Of a stretch of DNA of 64,000 nucleotides, positions 34,341 to 47,200 are shown one piece after another. The stretch covers positions 9,533,062-9,597,061 of the forward strand of contig WMCF01000016.1 of assembly GCA_009792885.1 (NCBI GenBank), read 5' to 3'. This DNA is from Eremophila alpestris peregrina (taxonomy: Eukaryota > Chordata > Aves > Passeriformes > Alaudidae). Under the pieces are notes generated by a model. It had not been told where the DNA came from. It saw only the letters and a list, made by a program, of their open reading frames with translations, and did no database searches. Position numbers and translations under genes: made by a program. The stretch's first letter is position 1; every line of letters begins with the position of its first letter.

Positions 34341-36042
34341 TTCAAGTTTGGAAGAGAGACTTTGAGATGTTGATGCTGTATGTCAGGATGGTGTCTTTGA
34401 CCCTGGCCCAAAGGAAATCATAAACAAATCAGTCATCTGGGATCTGCCAGTAATTGATGTGATTTTACAGCAGTGATAGGCCTAGGGGCTTTCTCTGTCT
34501 TAATCACTGAGCCTTTAGTGTCTGTAGCAATTAACAAAAAGCTCCATTAAACTGGCAACAACAAAACAAATTTGGAGATAGCAACCGAAGTCCCTTGTCT
34601 CTTTTTCCACCCAGTAACCAACTCTGATCCACACCCATGTTTTTCATCCTCCTGTCATTAGTTCCCAAGCTACATTTTTACTCACTAAAGCTCTTCCCAG
34701 TAATTGCTTCAGCATTGTGGATTTCTTGCAATAAGCCTGAATGATTGTTGGACAGCACAGACACACTTTACAGAGCTCTGTTGCCTTTCATTTTAGGTTG
34801 GCAAACTACTGAAGGTTATTTTTTTGTTTCTTTGACTCCAGTCTTTTTGTAGTTTTTGTTATGGATCCTAAGGGACAAGGCATAATTGGAATGATGTCAC
34901 TTACAAAGAACAGATAGACCATTGTTAAAGCTGTCCTTTAATCACCAAAGGCAGCAAGCTGGGCTCAGTGAGGTATTAGTTCAATTGATGCAATTCTGCT
35001 GCTGGCACCATTCCTGCTCTGCACTGCTACAAGACACTGTAGACAATATCCTCTTCTGCTTGCACTGGTTTTAGGGCTATTTTAGAGCATCAGTTTTGGC
35101 TCTGAACAGCCTCCAGTTTTTATTTATTTTGAACTAATCTGGCCTAATTTCCATGTCCATCCTTGGTGCTTTGTGTTTTTTCTGCAGCTGCCCAGTTAGT
35201 GCCCAGTTCTTTGGAGGTGTCAAACTTTCACTGCTGATGAGACACTGAGGCTGAGGTGGAATTTAGGCTTTTGAATAAATCCCAAATATTTTCTCCTTCC
35301 TTTTCAATTCGTGAAATACATTTTACCAAGAACCTCCTTGACTGGCTACTTAGAGTTCAAACCTCTCTGACCTTTGCTTAATGCAAGGGGATATTTTTCT
35401 CTAAGTGTCTCTCATCTACATCCTGGAACATCAACCCTGCTGCTGCTGTGAGTTTTGGAGAAAGCCCCATCAGGGCAGGGGTGGGCAGGCAGTCAAAACA
35501 CCTGGAGATTCAGCCCTCAGTGCACATCTTGATTTCTGCAATCCAAAACCTTTCTCATAAGAATCTACTTGTTCCTGTGGTTGATTTAAATTCCTCCTAC
35601 AAGCAATGAGTCTAAAAAGTAGGACTAGGCACTGGCATATGGAAAATAATTGTCAGTGCAACCCTCAGAGATAAAAAGTGCTTTATAATATAATTTTAGC
35701 TAAGTATAGGAAAATGTATCTATGATTAACTTATAAATATTCATTTTATTAAGGTATTTTTTGTTTGAGGTTGCTGGTTTTTTATAGGTTGTTTGCACAG
35801 CACTTTGAAAATAATGCCAGAAGCTACAGAAGCACAAGCTCTGCTAATTTATAATTATTAAGCTCAATAATAGAAATAAAAAATGCTTCATTGCTAGAAT
35901 AATTTGGCATATATTTCACTGCCTCTGACACCATGTTCCAGGAGCTGTGTAGCAGCAGTACATGAATCAGTAGATAAGGCATTCGTGGTGTTAATCCACT
36001 GAAGCCTTTATTCAGTGCTTTTACCTAGCAACAGGCTACTGG
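34341..36042. other. CFAP100 5' flank, no gene recognised
   Basis: This presumably holds the CFAP100 5' UTR intron. AT-rich sequence with several T-rich runs; I see no convincing exon, promoter motif or repeat family. Confidence 0.5.
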
Positions 36043-36476
36043 GCAAAACAAAACAAACCAAAACCAAACACAAAAAACAGCAACAAAAACAACAAACAAA
36101 CAAAACCCCCAAACAATCAAACCCCAAACAAAAACACCAAAAAGCAAGCAAACAAAACCCAAACAAAAACACAGAAACCCCCCAAAACAACAACAACAAC
36201 AACAACAACAACAAAAAACAACAACAACAAAAAACCCCAAAAACCAAACAACAAAAACCACCAAAAAAGCAAGCAAACGAACAAATACCAAGCAAACACA
36301 AAACCCCCCAAAACAAACAAACAAAACAAAAAACAAACAAAAAACCCACAAAAAAACCACCCCAACCTCCCCAAAAACCAACCAAACAAGAAACACCCTC
36401 AAACCAGAAGAAAACCCACAAAAAAAAAATCCCCAAAACCCCGCAAACCCCCAAACCCAACCAACCAAAAAAACCC
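36043..36476. repeat. A/C-only low-complexity tract
   Basis: About 430 bases consist almost entirely of A and C on the plus strand (units such as CAAAA, CCAAA and ACC), including an uninterrupted (CAA)n run at about 36188-36213. The minus strand is therefore G/T-only with many G runs of three to six. The tract runs directly into the assembly gap. Long open frames across it are low-complexity artefacts. Confidence 0.9.
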
Positions 36477-37299
36477 NNNNNNNNNNNNNNNNNNNNNNNN
36501 NNNNNNNNNNNNNNNNNNNNNNNNNNNNNNNNNNNNNNNNNNNNNNNNNNNNNNNNNNNNNNNNNNNNNNNNNNNNNNNNNNNNNNNNNNNNNNNNNNNN
36601 NNNNNNNNNNNNNNNNNNNNNNNNNNNNNNNNNNNNNNNNNNNNNNNNNNNNNNNNNNNNNNNNNNNNNNNNNNNNNNNNNNNNNNNNNNNNNNNNNNNN
36701 NNNNNNNNNNNNNNNNNNNNNNNNNNNNNNNNNNNNNNNNNNNNNNNNNNNNNNNNNNNNNNNNNNNNNNNNNNNNNNNNNNNNNNNNNNNNNNNNNNNN
36801 NNNNNNNNNNNNNNNNNNNNNNNNNNNNNNNNNNNNNNNNNNNNNNNNNNNNNNNNNNNNNNNNNNNNNNNNNNNNNNNNNNNNNNNNNNNNNNNNNNNN
36901 NNNNNNNNNNNNNNNNNNNNNNNNNNNNNNNNNNNNNNNNNNNNNNNNNNNNNNNNNNNNNNNNNNNNNNNNNNNNNNNNNNNNNNNNNNNNNNNNNNNN
37001 NNNNNNNNNNNNNNNNNNNNNNNNNNNNNNNNNNNNNNNNNNNNNNNNNNNNNNNNNNNNNNNNNNNNNNNNNNNNNNNNNNNNNNNNNNNNNNNNNNNN
37101 NNNNNNNNNNNNNNNNNNNNNNNNNNNNNNNNNNNNNNNNNNNNNNNNNNNNNNNNNNNNNNNNNNNNNNNNNNNNNNNNNNNNNNNNNNNNNNNNNNNN
37201 NNNNNNNNNNNNNNNNNNNNNNNNNNNNNNNNNNNNNNNNNNNNNNNNNNNNNNNNNNNNNNNNNNNNNNNNNNNNNNNNNNNNNNNNNNNNNNNNNNN
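36477..37299. other. Assembly gap (823 N)
   Basis: A run of 823 N. The length is not a round number, so it is probably an estimated gap size. The left edge is the A/C tract and the right edge is abruptly GC-rich, suggesting that repeat or GC content stopped the assembly. Confidence 0.99.
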
Positions 37300-39114
37300 G
37301 CCCCGAGCCCCTGCAGCCCCGCCCGGGGTTCCCAGGAGATGCGGGCTTGAAAGGTGCTGCTGTGTGAGAGCTCTCCCTGCCCCGCTGGGTGCTCTGATCA
37401 TGGTTTTGTCCCCCCCCGTATTTCAGACCTGGGAGTTGGGTATTGAACCCTCTGTCTGGGGGCAGAACTTTGGGGAAATGAGAGCTGGGGGCCCTGTTGG
37501 TGGAACGAGCATAATTTGTGGTTTCCTGATCTCTGCCCTGGCCTGTTGTCTTTGGAAAGTGTGAACAGTCACGGTTTGGAGAGTACATGCAGGATGGGTG
37601 AACAAACTGCCAGTTACTGCCAAGTCAAAAATGCTACAGAACCCCAAAAAATCACTTTCTGAAATACCATATAATTCTATAGAGGCTTTGATAAAATATA
37701 ATTAAAAAGCAATATGTTTTCATAGAGGAAAAGTTCCTTAAATCCCCTTATTTAACCTTTCCTGTTTCTGAGAAGACCAAATTAGTTTCAAATGCATTGT
37801 GCTGCTCTTTAGACCCTTTAGAATCTCTATTAATACAATATCAGTTTTCAGAAATAGCAGCTTCTTTCATTGACTGATAGATTCCCAAACAGCTTTCTCT
37901 GTCTGAATAATTCATGCAATAAATAGCACAAATTTCTCTAAGTGCAAACTCCCATTTGATTGTTATAATTCTTTTCTGTAATTGCTGATCATCAAGAGAC
38001 TGGATTCAGGCAACAGAAGAAAAATGCTTATACAGAAAGAAATTTTTCTTCATTCTGCACATGAATGCTTTGACATCTAGCAGTGATGCAGAAAACCATA
38101 GTGCTATCTTTAGTACATTTTGGGATATTTCCCAAATGTATTGAGGAGTATGTATAAAAAATGACACTACAGAATAATTTCTATTACCAAAAAAGAAATA
38201 ATTCAGGAGTAAATGTTCCTAAAGATGCATATTTTCTAAAGGCTTAATATGAAATGGTCTTTGTTCAGAAACACCAGTTTATTACAGAATTGTGAATTTG
38301 TTGCAGTGGAAACTTCACAGAAATAGATAACAGAAACTGAAGACATTTGAACAGCTCTGGCTCTGCCTGTCACAATCTCTATATCAATGAATTAAACATT
38401 TATACATGCATTGCTCTGAACTATCCTTGCTAACCACTTATTTCCCAAAAGCAGAGCAGAGGTTATTTAAAAGCAGAGAGGTATTATGTGAATTCTTGGA
38501 AATGTGCAAGCTCTTCATATTTTGGTTCATTATTTGTGTCCCACACATGCCATGAGCTACTTAGGCCTTGCATTTCCTTGAGGGCAAAGAAGTTTTTGAG
38601 GCCAGAAGGACATCTGGGGTCTATTCTTAGCCACCATTAACTTGGTTAATGAATGGAATAAATAACAAGTGCAACATCATGGGAAATTCTGCCTGCAAGG
38701 AACAGGCTGTGCAGCTGACCATGCCTGCAGCTCCTTAGGAGTAAGGGAGCTTCAGGACACCCCAGTTTTTGGGATTGTGAGATGTTTGGTGCCCAGCTGA
38801 TAAAGCCAGGCAGTTGGCATGGTAAGATTGGCAGGTGGCTGCTTATCTTTGCAGCAGAAGGTCTGAGATTTGGGGATTTGTGATTTTGTTAGGATGCAGG
38901 AATGGGTTTTCAGGATATTGTGATTTCTTTGTTCCCTTCATTTTTTCATGAAGGGGCTGCTTGTTTTCTCCATTCTGTGCCCCTGTTGGTACCCAGGGAT
39001 GCTGATCTCCTCCACAGAGGTGCTGCAGGGCTTAATTAGTGTTGGAAAACATTTTGAAATGGATGATTGAGAAATGCTGACAGAGATGAAAACTGAATCA
39101 GTACCTAAATAAAG

Positions 39115-39149
39115 AAATCTTCCTCTACAGAGGAAGATTTCCTCTGTAG
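39115..39149. repeat. Two overlapping perfect inverted repeats
   Basis: AAATCTTCCTCT (39115-39126) pairs with AGAGGAAGATTT (39129-39140) across a 2-base loop. CTACAGAGG (39125-39133) pairs with CCTCTGTAG (39141-39149) across a 7-base loop. The two hairpins share sequence and cannot form together. Confidence 0.8.
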
Positions 39150-41059
39150 TCTTATCACTATGGGAAACTCCCTGTATACTCAAGGATGCTGCACAGGTCA
39201 TCTCCCCATTGCCTGGAGCCTTCTCTAGGGGACTCATTTATTCCAGGATTCTACTTTAGTTTGTGTAGTGTGAGCCCCAGTTTGTGCCACAGAGGGAGAA
39301 CAGCCTGGCAGCAACCAGCAAACACTGTGCAAATACCAAATGAGTTGGGAGCTTTTTCTTTCTCTGGAGCTCTTGTTCTGCTCTTTCCCAGTGAAGTTGT
39401 GCAACTGCAGAACCTAGAGCATCCCAGGAGGAAGGGGAAGTTGGAGCCTATTCCCATGGTTAGAGATGAGGAAGGAGAAGGTATCCTCGAGTGAGTGCCC
39501 ACAAGACATGACCTACAAGAGCTCTGTGGAAGGTGATGCAAGCAGCTCTCTGCTTTGGTAGGGTCTCTGGTGAGTTGTAAGAAGAAGTTTTCTGCTGGTG
39601 GGGTCTCTGCTCTCTGCCTTTCTCCTGCCTGTGGGCAAGATGCTGGTTGTGGAGATCCCATGGGGAATATATGGCTGCTCTCACTCTTCTTTCTACTGTG
39701 CACACTCCTGAGCTTGGTAGAGAGGCTGCAAGGTGGCAAAAGAGTGACCCTGTAGTTCTCCATTTGTACTTTATTCACAGAATAAATCCCTTCATCAGCA
39801 CCACAGCTCAGTGAAAGATGCCAGAAGAAGCAGTACTGGAGACCATACCCATCCTGTCTGATGCCAACCTGTCTCTGTTTCACCGTGGATCGTCTCCCTT
39901 CCCAGCACCAGAGCATCGTGAAGGCCACACACCCTGCATGGCCACAGCAAACCCAGGGCCTCTCAACAGCAACAGGGATCTCTCCTCTCTCCTTAGCTCA
40001 CAGGGCACACGGAGGTGCTGCCTGATGGGAAAAAGGATTGCTATGGCTTGGGGTGGAGCCATCCCAAAGCAGAGGAACAGCTCTAGCAGAAGGTAAAGCA
40101 GGAAACCCCCCAGGAACATCAGCAAAGCTCTGGTGCCTGAGTGCCGTGGTCCCGTGGGGTATAACCACTGCCCCCCGCTCCTTCCAGCTGAAGCTTACTC
40201 ACAGGAAGGATCTTAGCTAACCTCGAAGAAAAATTTTCTAGCTGGAAAAATGTCCCCGGTCACCTTTGCATGGCCAGAGGCAGCCACGAGATGGCAGCAG
40301 CCCTGTACAGCCGGGCTGGGCTCGGGCTCTGTCCTGCGCCTCCTGCCCCGGCTCCTCCGGGCCCCCTTACTGATGAGGTGTCCAGGTCTGACAAGCACCA
40401 AGAAACCCCCTTCCATCCTCTGGGTTGCAAAGGAAGTGGCCCCGAGGAAGGCTCTGAAAGAAGACCTGTGAGCTCAGCTCCCACCTTTGCTGATGGAGCA
40501 GAATTTCCTCAGGTCCTTGTGTCCTGATCCTCAGCCCCCAGCGTGTGCATGGAGATGTCTCATCCAAAATGAATGTGCACAATTCTTTCACGAGCTCAGA
40601 TTTCAACCTAGTGGATCAAAATTGCTGAAGTTTCTGAAGGGCCATGTGGAAATTAAGTCCCTGTCATTCTTCCTTTCACTGCAGCTACTCAGGGGTGCTG
40701 CGTGATGACTTGGAAAACGAGCAGCAGGTGCTCAGTGATTTGTGCTTCACACTTGCTCTTGCTGAGGATGCAGGCTCCTTCCTGCTGAAGAGAAAATGTT
40801 CTGCAGTCTTCAGCCTGGGATCCTGGCCAGAGCTGGGACAGTTTCTTTTGCAATGCAAAGCTTATTCTGGAGTGTGCTGAGACATCTGCACACAGATAAG
40901 GTGTGTGCTTTGCTCTGGCTCCCAGCTAACACAGCCAAGGCCATGGAGAATCAGTTGGATTTGCTCCCTGGCCTGTGGCTCAGGCAGTGTGGGACTGCTT
41001 GGTGGTGCTGTAGCAGAGCCTCCTGCAGTGGAAGATGACAAAATCTCAGGCTAATTCTG

Positions 41060-41205
41060 TTGGAGAGGGACCTTTGGAGGTCTCTTGTCCAGCCTCCTGC
41101 TCAAAGCAGAGATAACTTCCAAGTCATATCAGGCTGCTCAAGGCCTTGCCCAGCTCTTTTGAAAATCTCTAAGGGTGGAGATTTTGTGAAGTCTCTGGAC
41201 AATGG
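41060..41205 (-). mobile_element. Decayed CR1 LINE fragment (minus orientation)
   Basis: GGACCTTTGGAGGTCTCTTG, CCAGCCTCCTGCTCAAAGCA and AATCTCTAAGGGTGGAGATT match reversed CR1 3' sequence but with many substitutions and no clean terminus, so it is older than the other copies here. Confidence 0.75.
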
Positions 41206-44200
41206 AGGGTGGGCCTGGGTTCAGTGGGGTGACCCCCCCCTGGTTTGCTCTGGTAAGGATATAAATAAACAATATGATTGCAATTTCAAGGCCAGTTGTG
41301 AATAACCACGTAGACCTGGTTCCCAGATGAAAACTGTAACTAGTTCCAGACTTCCCTCAGAGCTTAGTACTTTTGGGAACTAGAGATTGCATTTGGCCCA
41401 TTGTGCAAAAGAGAGCCACAAAGCTGCAGCCAAGGAGACTTTTTTAAGCTGGACTATAAATCCACACTTTTTGCATGGACAAATGACCCAGGAACCCGAG
41501 ACTGAAACTTCATGATTTTGCATTAAGCTCTTGAGGCACAGTTCCAGATTTTTTCCTGGCTCTTGCTTTGTGGCAAAACTTCAGCTGCTGTCACTGCATG
41601 GGAACTGATCCAGCTGAAAAATACCCTGCCTGAGGAAATGATCCTTTTTTATCATGATCACTGTGATGGCTTGAGGAAGAGGGGCATATGGGCTGGGGAA
41701 ACATGGAATTGGCCCTTTCAGTGACAGCCTGTGCTTTGATCATTTAGGAAGGTAGTGAAACTGCAGCTGGTAAAAAGGGCTGATCCTGCAAGTCCTACAC
41801 ACAAATTTTCTTCAACAAGGGCTTATGGAGCAGAGCAAAAAGGATTAATAAACCAAAGTTATGGGTTGAGCTGCAAAAGGAAGCACATGCTTCACAGCTC
41901 CAAGCTCTTTCTGCTCATGTGGAATGGATTAAGGATAAAAACAACTCTGTTTTGTGCTTTGCTCCTGAGCTGTTTCAATCCTGTCTATCTTCTTCTCAAG
42001 AGAAGTTTGTAGTTTTATCTGTAACTATTATCTGTAACTCAAAACTGTGGCTCATATTCCCAGGCTAGCTCATAGGATCCACTTCTCCTTGGCAGAGAAT
42101 GAGGCATCACTGGGTACCAGCTGCAGTGGTTTAAGGATGTTTAGTGCCAGCCTGGTTGTTTTCTTGCAGATCTTGCAGTATCTGCCTATTTGCATCTGTG
42201 CTTTGAGTGTGAAATACTGGGGGACATAGAAACACAGTGACTCTGCTGATGGGACAAGCACCAAATCCACATTTGATGTCTGCTTAGCTGGAATCATGGG
42301 CAGCACAAACATGCTCCTCACGCAACAACAGCTTTATTACTCAGAAATACTTTGAAATTCCAGCCCCCGTTCCTGTTCATTTTGCCTGCCCCGGTGTGAA
42401 TGACCGCTGTTCTCCTCCCCACCGAGATGTCAGCAGATCCTGCAGCTTGTTTTCCACTGAAATGTCTCCTCTTAGGTAAATATTACAGCTGGGGTTGCTT
42501 TGCCAGTGGCTTTCCTACCTGGAGTTTGTACAACAGGTCAATGCCCTGCCTGGAGATAAGAGGAAAACTTGCTGCCAGTGGTGTTTGCTGCTGTGAAATG
42601 CCACCCTGCTCTTCCCTCATCAGTTGCTTCTCCAAAGCTTTTGGAATGTTGGTTAAGTGCTGGAGGTTTTTGCAAATTGAGGGAAATTTAAGACAAGATG
42701 TCGAATGTTTGGAGAGAGCAGAAGGACTTGTTTATTGCAACAGCCATGAGTTGTAAATTATTCATCTGTGTGTAATTGAAACGCTCAGATCCTCAAAGGT
42801 CATGTTACAAAGAGTGAGGTGAAGGATCAGCGAGCTTCCAGCAAAACAGGAAGGTTGGCAGGTCCTGGGAAAGCCTTCTCCATCCACCTGCCTCTGTTCT
42901 GTGGCAGTGCCGTTTTGCAGAGGAAAATGGAGTTTTCAATGAGTGAAGCAATGTACAAACACGTGTCTGGGGAGGGGAGAGGCCATGTGTCAAATTCCTT
43001 CCTGTCAGTTTTCCCTCCAGTGGGAAACACAGGTTTGTTGCAGTGAAACACTTCCATGGTTGGAGGGCACAGCCCAAGTGTCAGCACACACACAATGGAC
43101 TCTGGCCTCTCTGGAATGGAGAAGAGCTTCCAAGGACCAAGAGGGACCAGAATAGCTGTGTAAGCAGAAAAGAATCCAGCACAGTTCCACTCAGCAGTTC
43201 TGTCTCCAGACAACATCAGACTTCAACTAATTAAAAAGAGCAGATGCTAGCTGGAACATTAATTGGAACAGGAATCAACTTTTCTCTATGCTTAAATCTG
43301 TATTCTAGCTCTCTCATACTAGGTTTGGAGAGAAAGAGTTAACCCCTCAGGTTATTTTTTTTTTTTTTTAGGCACAGCATGTCCTTAGAAGAGAGCATAA
43401 TGAAAGTTCTATGAATAGGTTTGGATCTAGGTTTTTTTTTCAGTTGAAAACAATTCTGTGTATAATAATGCAGAACCATCATCTCAAATAGCACTCTCAA
43501 CCCTTCCCTCTTGCTGTGTTGTCAGTAAAGTGATCTTGCTCAGCCTTCAGAGGCCTTGTAGCAGTGCTGGGCACAGAGCCAGCTGCTCTTCTTCCCTCTG
43601 TGTATTGTATTAGATGGACACCTCTTCGTTAACCTGGGCTCATTTGTTCCCCCCAGCCTGTGTTCCTTCTCATTAGACTTGATGTATGATCAAGAAAAGA
43701 AAGTGCAAAGAGCTCAGCTGACATCTGATACACTTATAAATAGCCTTTCTGCCCTGCTACAGTTCTGTGGCCATCCCAACGGGAGCAAGCACTCAGTGTA
43801 TCACACTCTTCCTGGAACTGGGATGCTATCGAAGATTTTCCTCTAAAGCAGCCAAATTTGGACTCTGCTGGAAACTGGGTGCTTGAATGCAGGCACCACT
43901 GGTCTGTTCCAGATTGGCAGTTCCTTAGTCTTGTCCTAATCTCCAATTCTTAAGAGATCAGGCAAAGGCATTGTTCAAACATTGAGGCTCTTCCACTGTT
44001 CCCTGCCCTCCCAGCTCCCTGTCACAGGCAGAGGCTCCCTCAGCACAATGACAAGCCCTGGACTTTTTCTACAACTTTGCTCACACTCCACCCCAAGCTC
44101 CTGTTACTCTCTTCATTCCCTAACCCTGTTTCCTCCCTCTCCCTCAGGGCTGGATCCTATCTCCTCCATGGGCTCACTGAGTCCATCACAGCTCTGGCAA

Positions 44201-47200
44201 TCCTTGTTGAGAGGTGTCCTGTGTCACTGTCATGAGCACCAGTGTTCCCACCTAAACACAATCTCCTCTGGCTTCCAGTGGATGATGAGGAGCATATCCC
44301 TTAAGCCCTTTTTCTTTTGCTGACCTCCTTGGGTGATAATTATTGTCGTTTCCCACACCTTGCTGGCACTGAATGAACCTCAAATTCGGCTACCAAAGAG
44401 ATTGTCAGGGAGTGATGAATCTAGGCAGAACTGTGGAGGGTTACAGGGCTGATTGAGACATTACAGATTATTCCTGACTCATATTCTTGTAGGTCTGATG
44501 AAAGAAATTAATCAGATCCTTCCAGCACAGTTTGACCTGGCAGATGCAGCTGACAGCCAGCTCAGCGGCTGTGTGAGGAGCTCACCATGCCTTATAAATG
44601 GAATTAAGTTCATTTAACACCGCAGGCCTGTATTTGCTGTTAACTTAAAAGCCTCTCACCTGAAAACAACCTGCAGATCACTTACCCCATCACTGCTCTC
44701 AGGAGGAATTAGCTGCTGAGTCCTGCTGGTGGTGGAAGTGGTGGATATTTCTGAGAGGTTACCCCCTTTCCCAAGGCAGGGTGAAGGTCTTTTTCCTGTG
44801 ATGCTGAGTTCATCATTGACACACTCACAGTCCCTGTTCCTTTTTTGGATAGCCAGGACTCTGCCCCAAAAATGCTCTCTTGCCTCTGGGCTGTCTCTCA
44901 GCAATGCTGCCAATATTTGTCTTCATGTAATTTTGCTTTTTTTGGGCTGCTTTCTCATCCTAAGTGGGAATGCTGTCATTACCAAATGACACCTGTTTCC
45001 CATGGGTCTCTTCAGCCTGTAGGAAAAATGTTCTTTCCCTCTAGCTCAGCTGCAGGCAGGCATCTCCTGGGGCCAGTGGCTCAGGTAAGTAGCTCCTTCT
45101 GACTCAGTTCTCCTGCTGAGCTATCAGTGCCTGTCTGCCTTCTGGTTGTGTCTTGGTGAGTACTGACAGCCACAGATGAAGGGCTTACACTCTGCCCAGT
45201 GGTGGAGTTTTAAACATTTAGGGGTTAGGAGATGAAATGGGAATTTGTTTCCTGGTGTTTGCCTCCCATGTTCTGTCAGCATCTCCCCCCTCAGCACCCA
45301 CCCCAATGCCACTGCCCTCCAAATCTCTGCTGTGCTCTGCTGCCTGTCCTATTTCCCTCTTGGGCAGGTTCAGGTTTAGACTCTGTCAGCCTGTTTTCTT
45401 CCAGTAGGAGACAAACTCCCGTGCATCCTGCACAGCCCCTGCAGCCCATCCCACCCTGCAGGGAGCTCCCCAGTGCTGGGCAGGGCTCTGCCCCGGGGCA
45501 GCCCTTCCCCAGCGGTGCCCCAGAGCCTGTTTGCAGCTGAGCTGTCTGGAGAGAGTTAGCATCGCTGCAGCGGGACACAGGGCAGCTTTATGACTGCTCC
45601 TTGAGTTGTTCTTTGTGGCTGCTAACTCTGCCTTCATGCCCTAGGGACCTAAGGTGTGTCCTGACTTTCCCCTGTTCCCCTGGGGCAATGGCTCTCAGAG
45701 CCTCCAATGGCAGATTCTTTGGGGCATGGACACGATCTCACCTGGCTGAATGCAGACTTGTGCCAGGTTAGGCCATCAGCCTTGAATGCCTTCTCTGTTC
45801 TTGTTCCAAAGCAGCTTCTAAATTAGAAATCCTACCACCTGCATTTGACAAGGGATTTTGCAATACTGGGAGGCTGAGTCAGGCATCGGGACAAGGGCCA
45901 TTCCTGCTGCTGAAAGTTCTGATGCATTTAGGTACCCAGTGCAATAGTTTTCCTCCTCACCCCATCTCCCCAGGGGTTGAGCAAGACTGGCAAACCTGGT
46001 CAGCTCAGCTCAGCCCCAGAGGAGCAGCCCTGGGGGCCCTGGGCACTGGCTGACTCAGCAGGGACTCTGCTCCCTGCCTGCTCGTGGCTTTTCCCCTGTC
46101 AGCAGCAGCATGGCCAAGGTAAATTACCTGCTTTTGGAACAGCTTTGGTTCCTGCTGAGATTGGCAACCTCTCTCTTACTGTGAACCTTTTGGATATAGC
46201 AGCAGAACACTGTCCAGGTATGGAAAACAGGCTGACCCTCTCCAGTGGTCTGCCATGTGTGTGTCACATTTACTGACCCAAATTTCCCTGGACTGTACCC
46301 TGAAGGGAAAGCATCTGATTCCTGTCCTGCAGATCCAGGTTCCTTTGCCAGTTCCCACTTTTAAAGCTTCCCTGATAAAATCTAATGGAGCTCGTTCAGG
46401 CTGTTCAGATCAGCTGTGGCAATTGGAAAGGGTCTTGTAAAAAAAAGAGTGTTTAGACTTCTGTTTGCCTTGTATTTATTTTCCTGTACTTTTCAATGCT
46501 TTCTGAGCCTGACCTATGGCTAAACCATGCTCAAGAGTTTAGTTAAGATTATTATTTAATTTATTGATACTTCTAGCATCTTGTTAGTAATTTTCTGCTT
46601 TTGACACTGTTAAATCGTGAATCAAGGAGTTCTCTCACTACAATACATCTATGTTTTGTTGCAGCAGAAATCCCTAATTGAAGGTCTTTTAAGTTGTTCT
46701 GAGTTTCTGTGTTTGAATACACAGCACTGTTTTGGGCCAAGCCCAGTGAAACCTCCAGCAGTTTGCCTGATTTACCTTCCCCTCTCCATACACCGTGTTG
46801 GACCTGGGATTTCATGCTCTGCTCATCCTGGGTCACAGCTTGATCTCTTTTCAGGTGGTAAATCCTGCAGCTCCATGAATGCATGGCTGCCCAAGACAGC
46901 CCCTTGCAGCAGCCCTCGTGGCTCCTCAGCAGGTCTGCAGGCTTAGAGGCAGCCAAAGAAGGTTCCTGGCACATCTTCCTCTTGAAAGTGGGGGTGAGGG
47001 AGGAGGAGACAGCAGTTATTGAGCTGACAAAATTTCTTGTCTCCTGCCTGGGTCTCAGTGGGCTTCAAAAGAGGGTTGAGAAATGCCAAGTCCTTGGGCT
47101 GGCCCTGTCCCACGCAGGGGCTGCCTTCCAGAGCAGCCCAGGAGCATCTGCTCAAGGTGATTTTTTTCAGCATTTTTATACCTTTTGCACCTCTTGCTGC

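Noticed and set aside
36188..36213. Regular CAA repeats as a CRISPR-like array
   Set aside because: A simple trinucleotide microsatellite in a vertebrate genome, with no spacers.
36008..37588. Open frames of 450-526 codons on both strands spanning the gap
   Set aside because: They are open only because N is not a stop and the flanks are A/C low-complexity sequence.
39251..39928. 225-codon minus-strand frame in the intergenic region
   Set aside because: No recognisable domain, no splice context, Cys/Ser-rich random-looking composition, no neighbouring exons.
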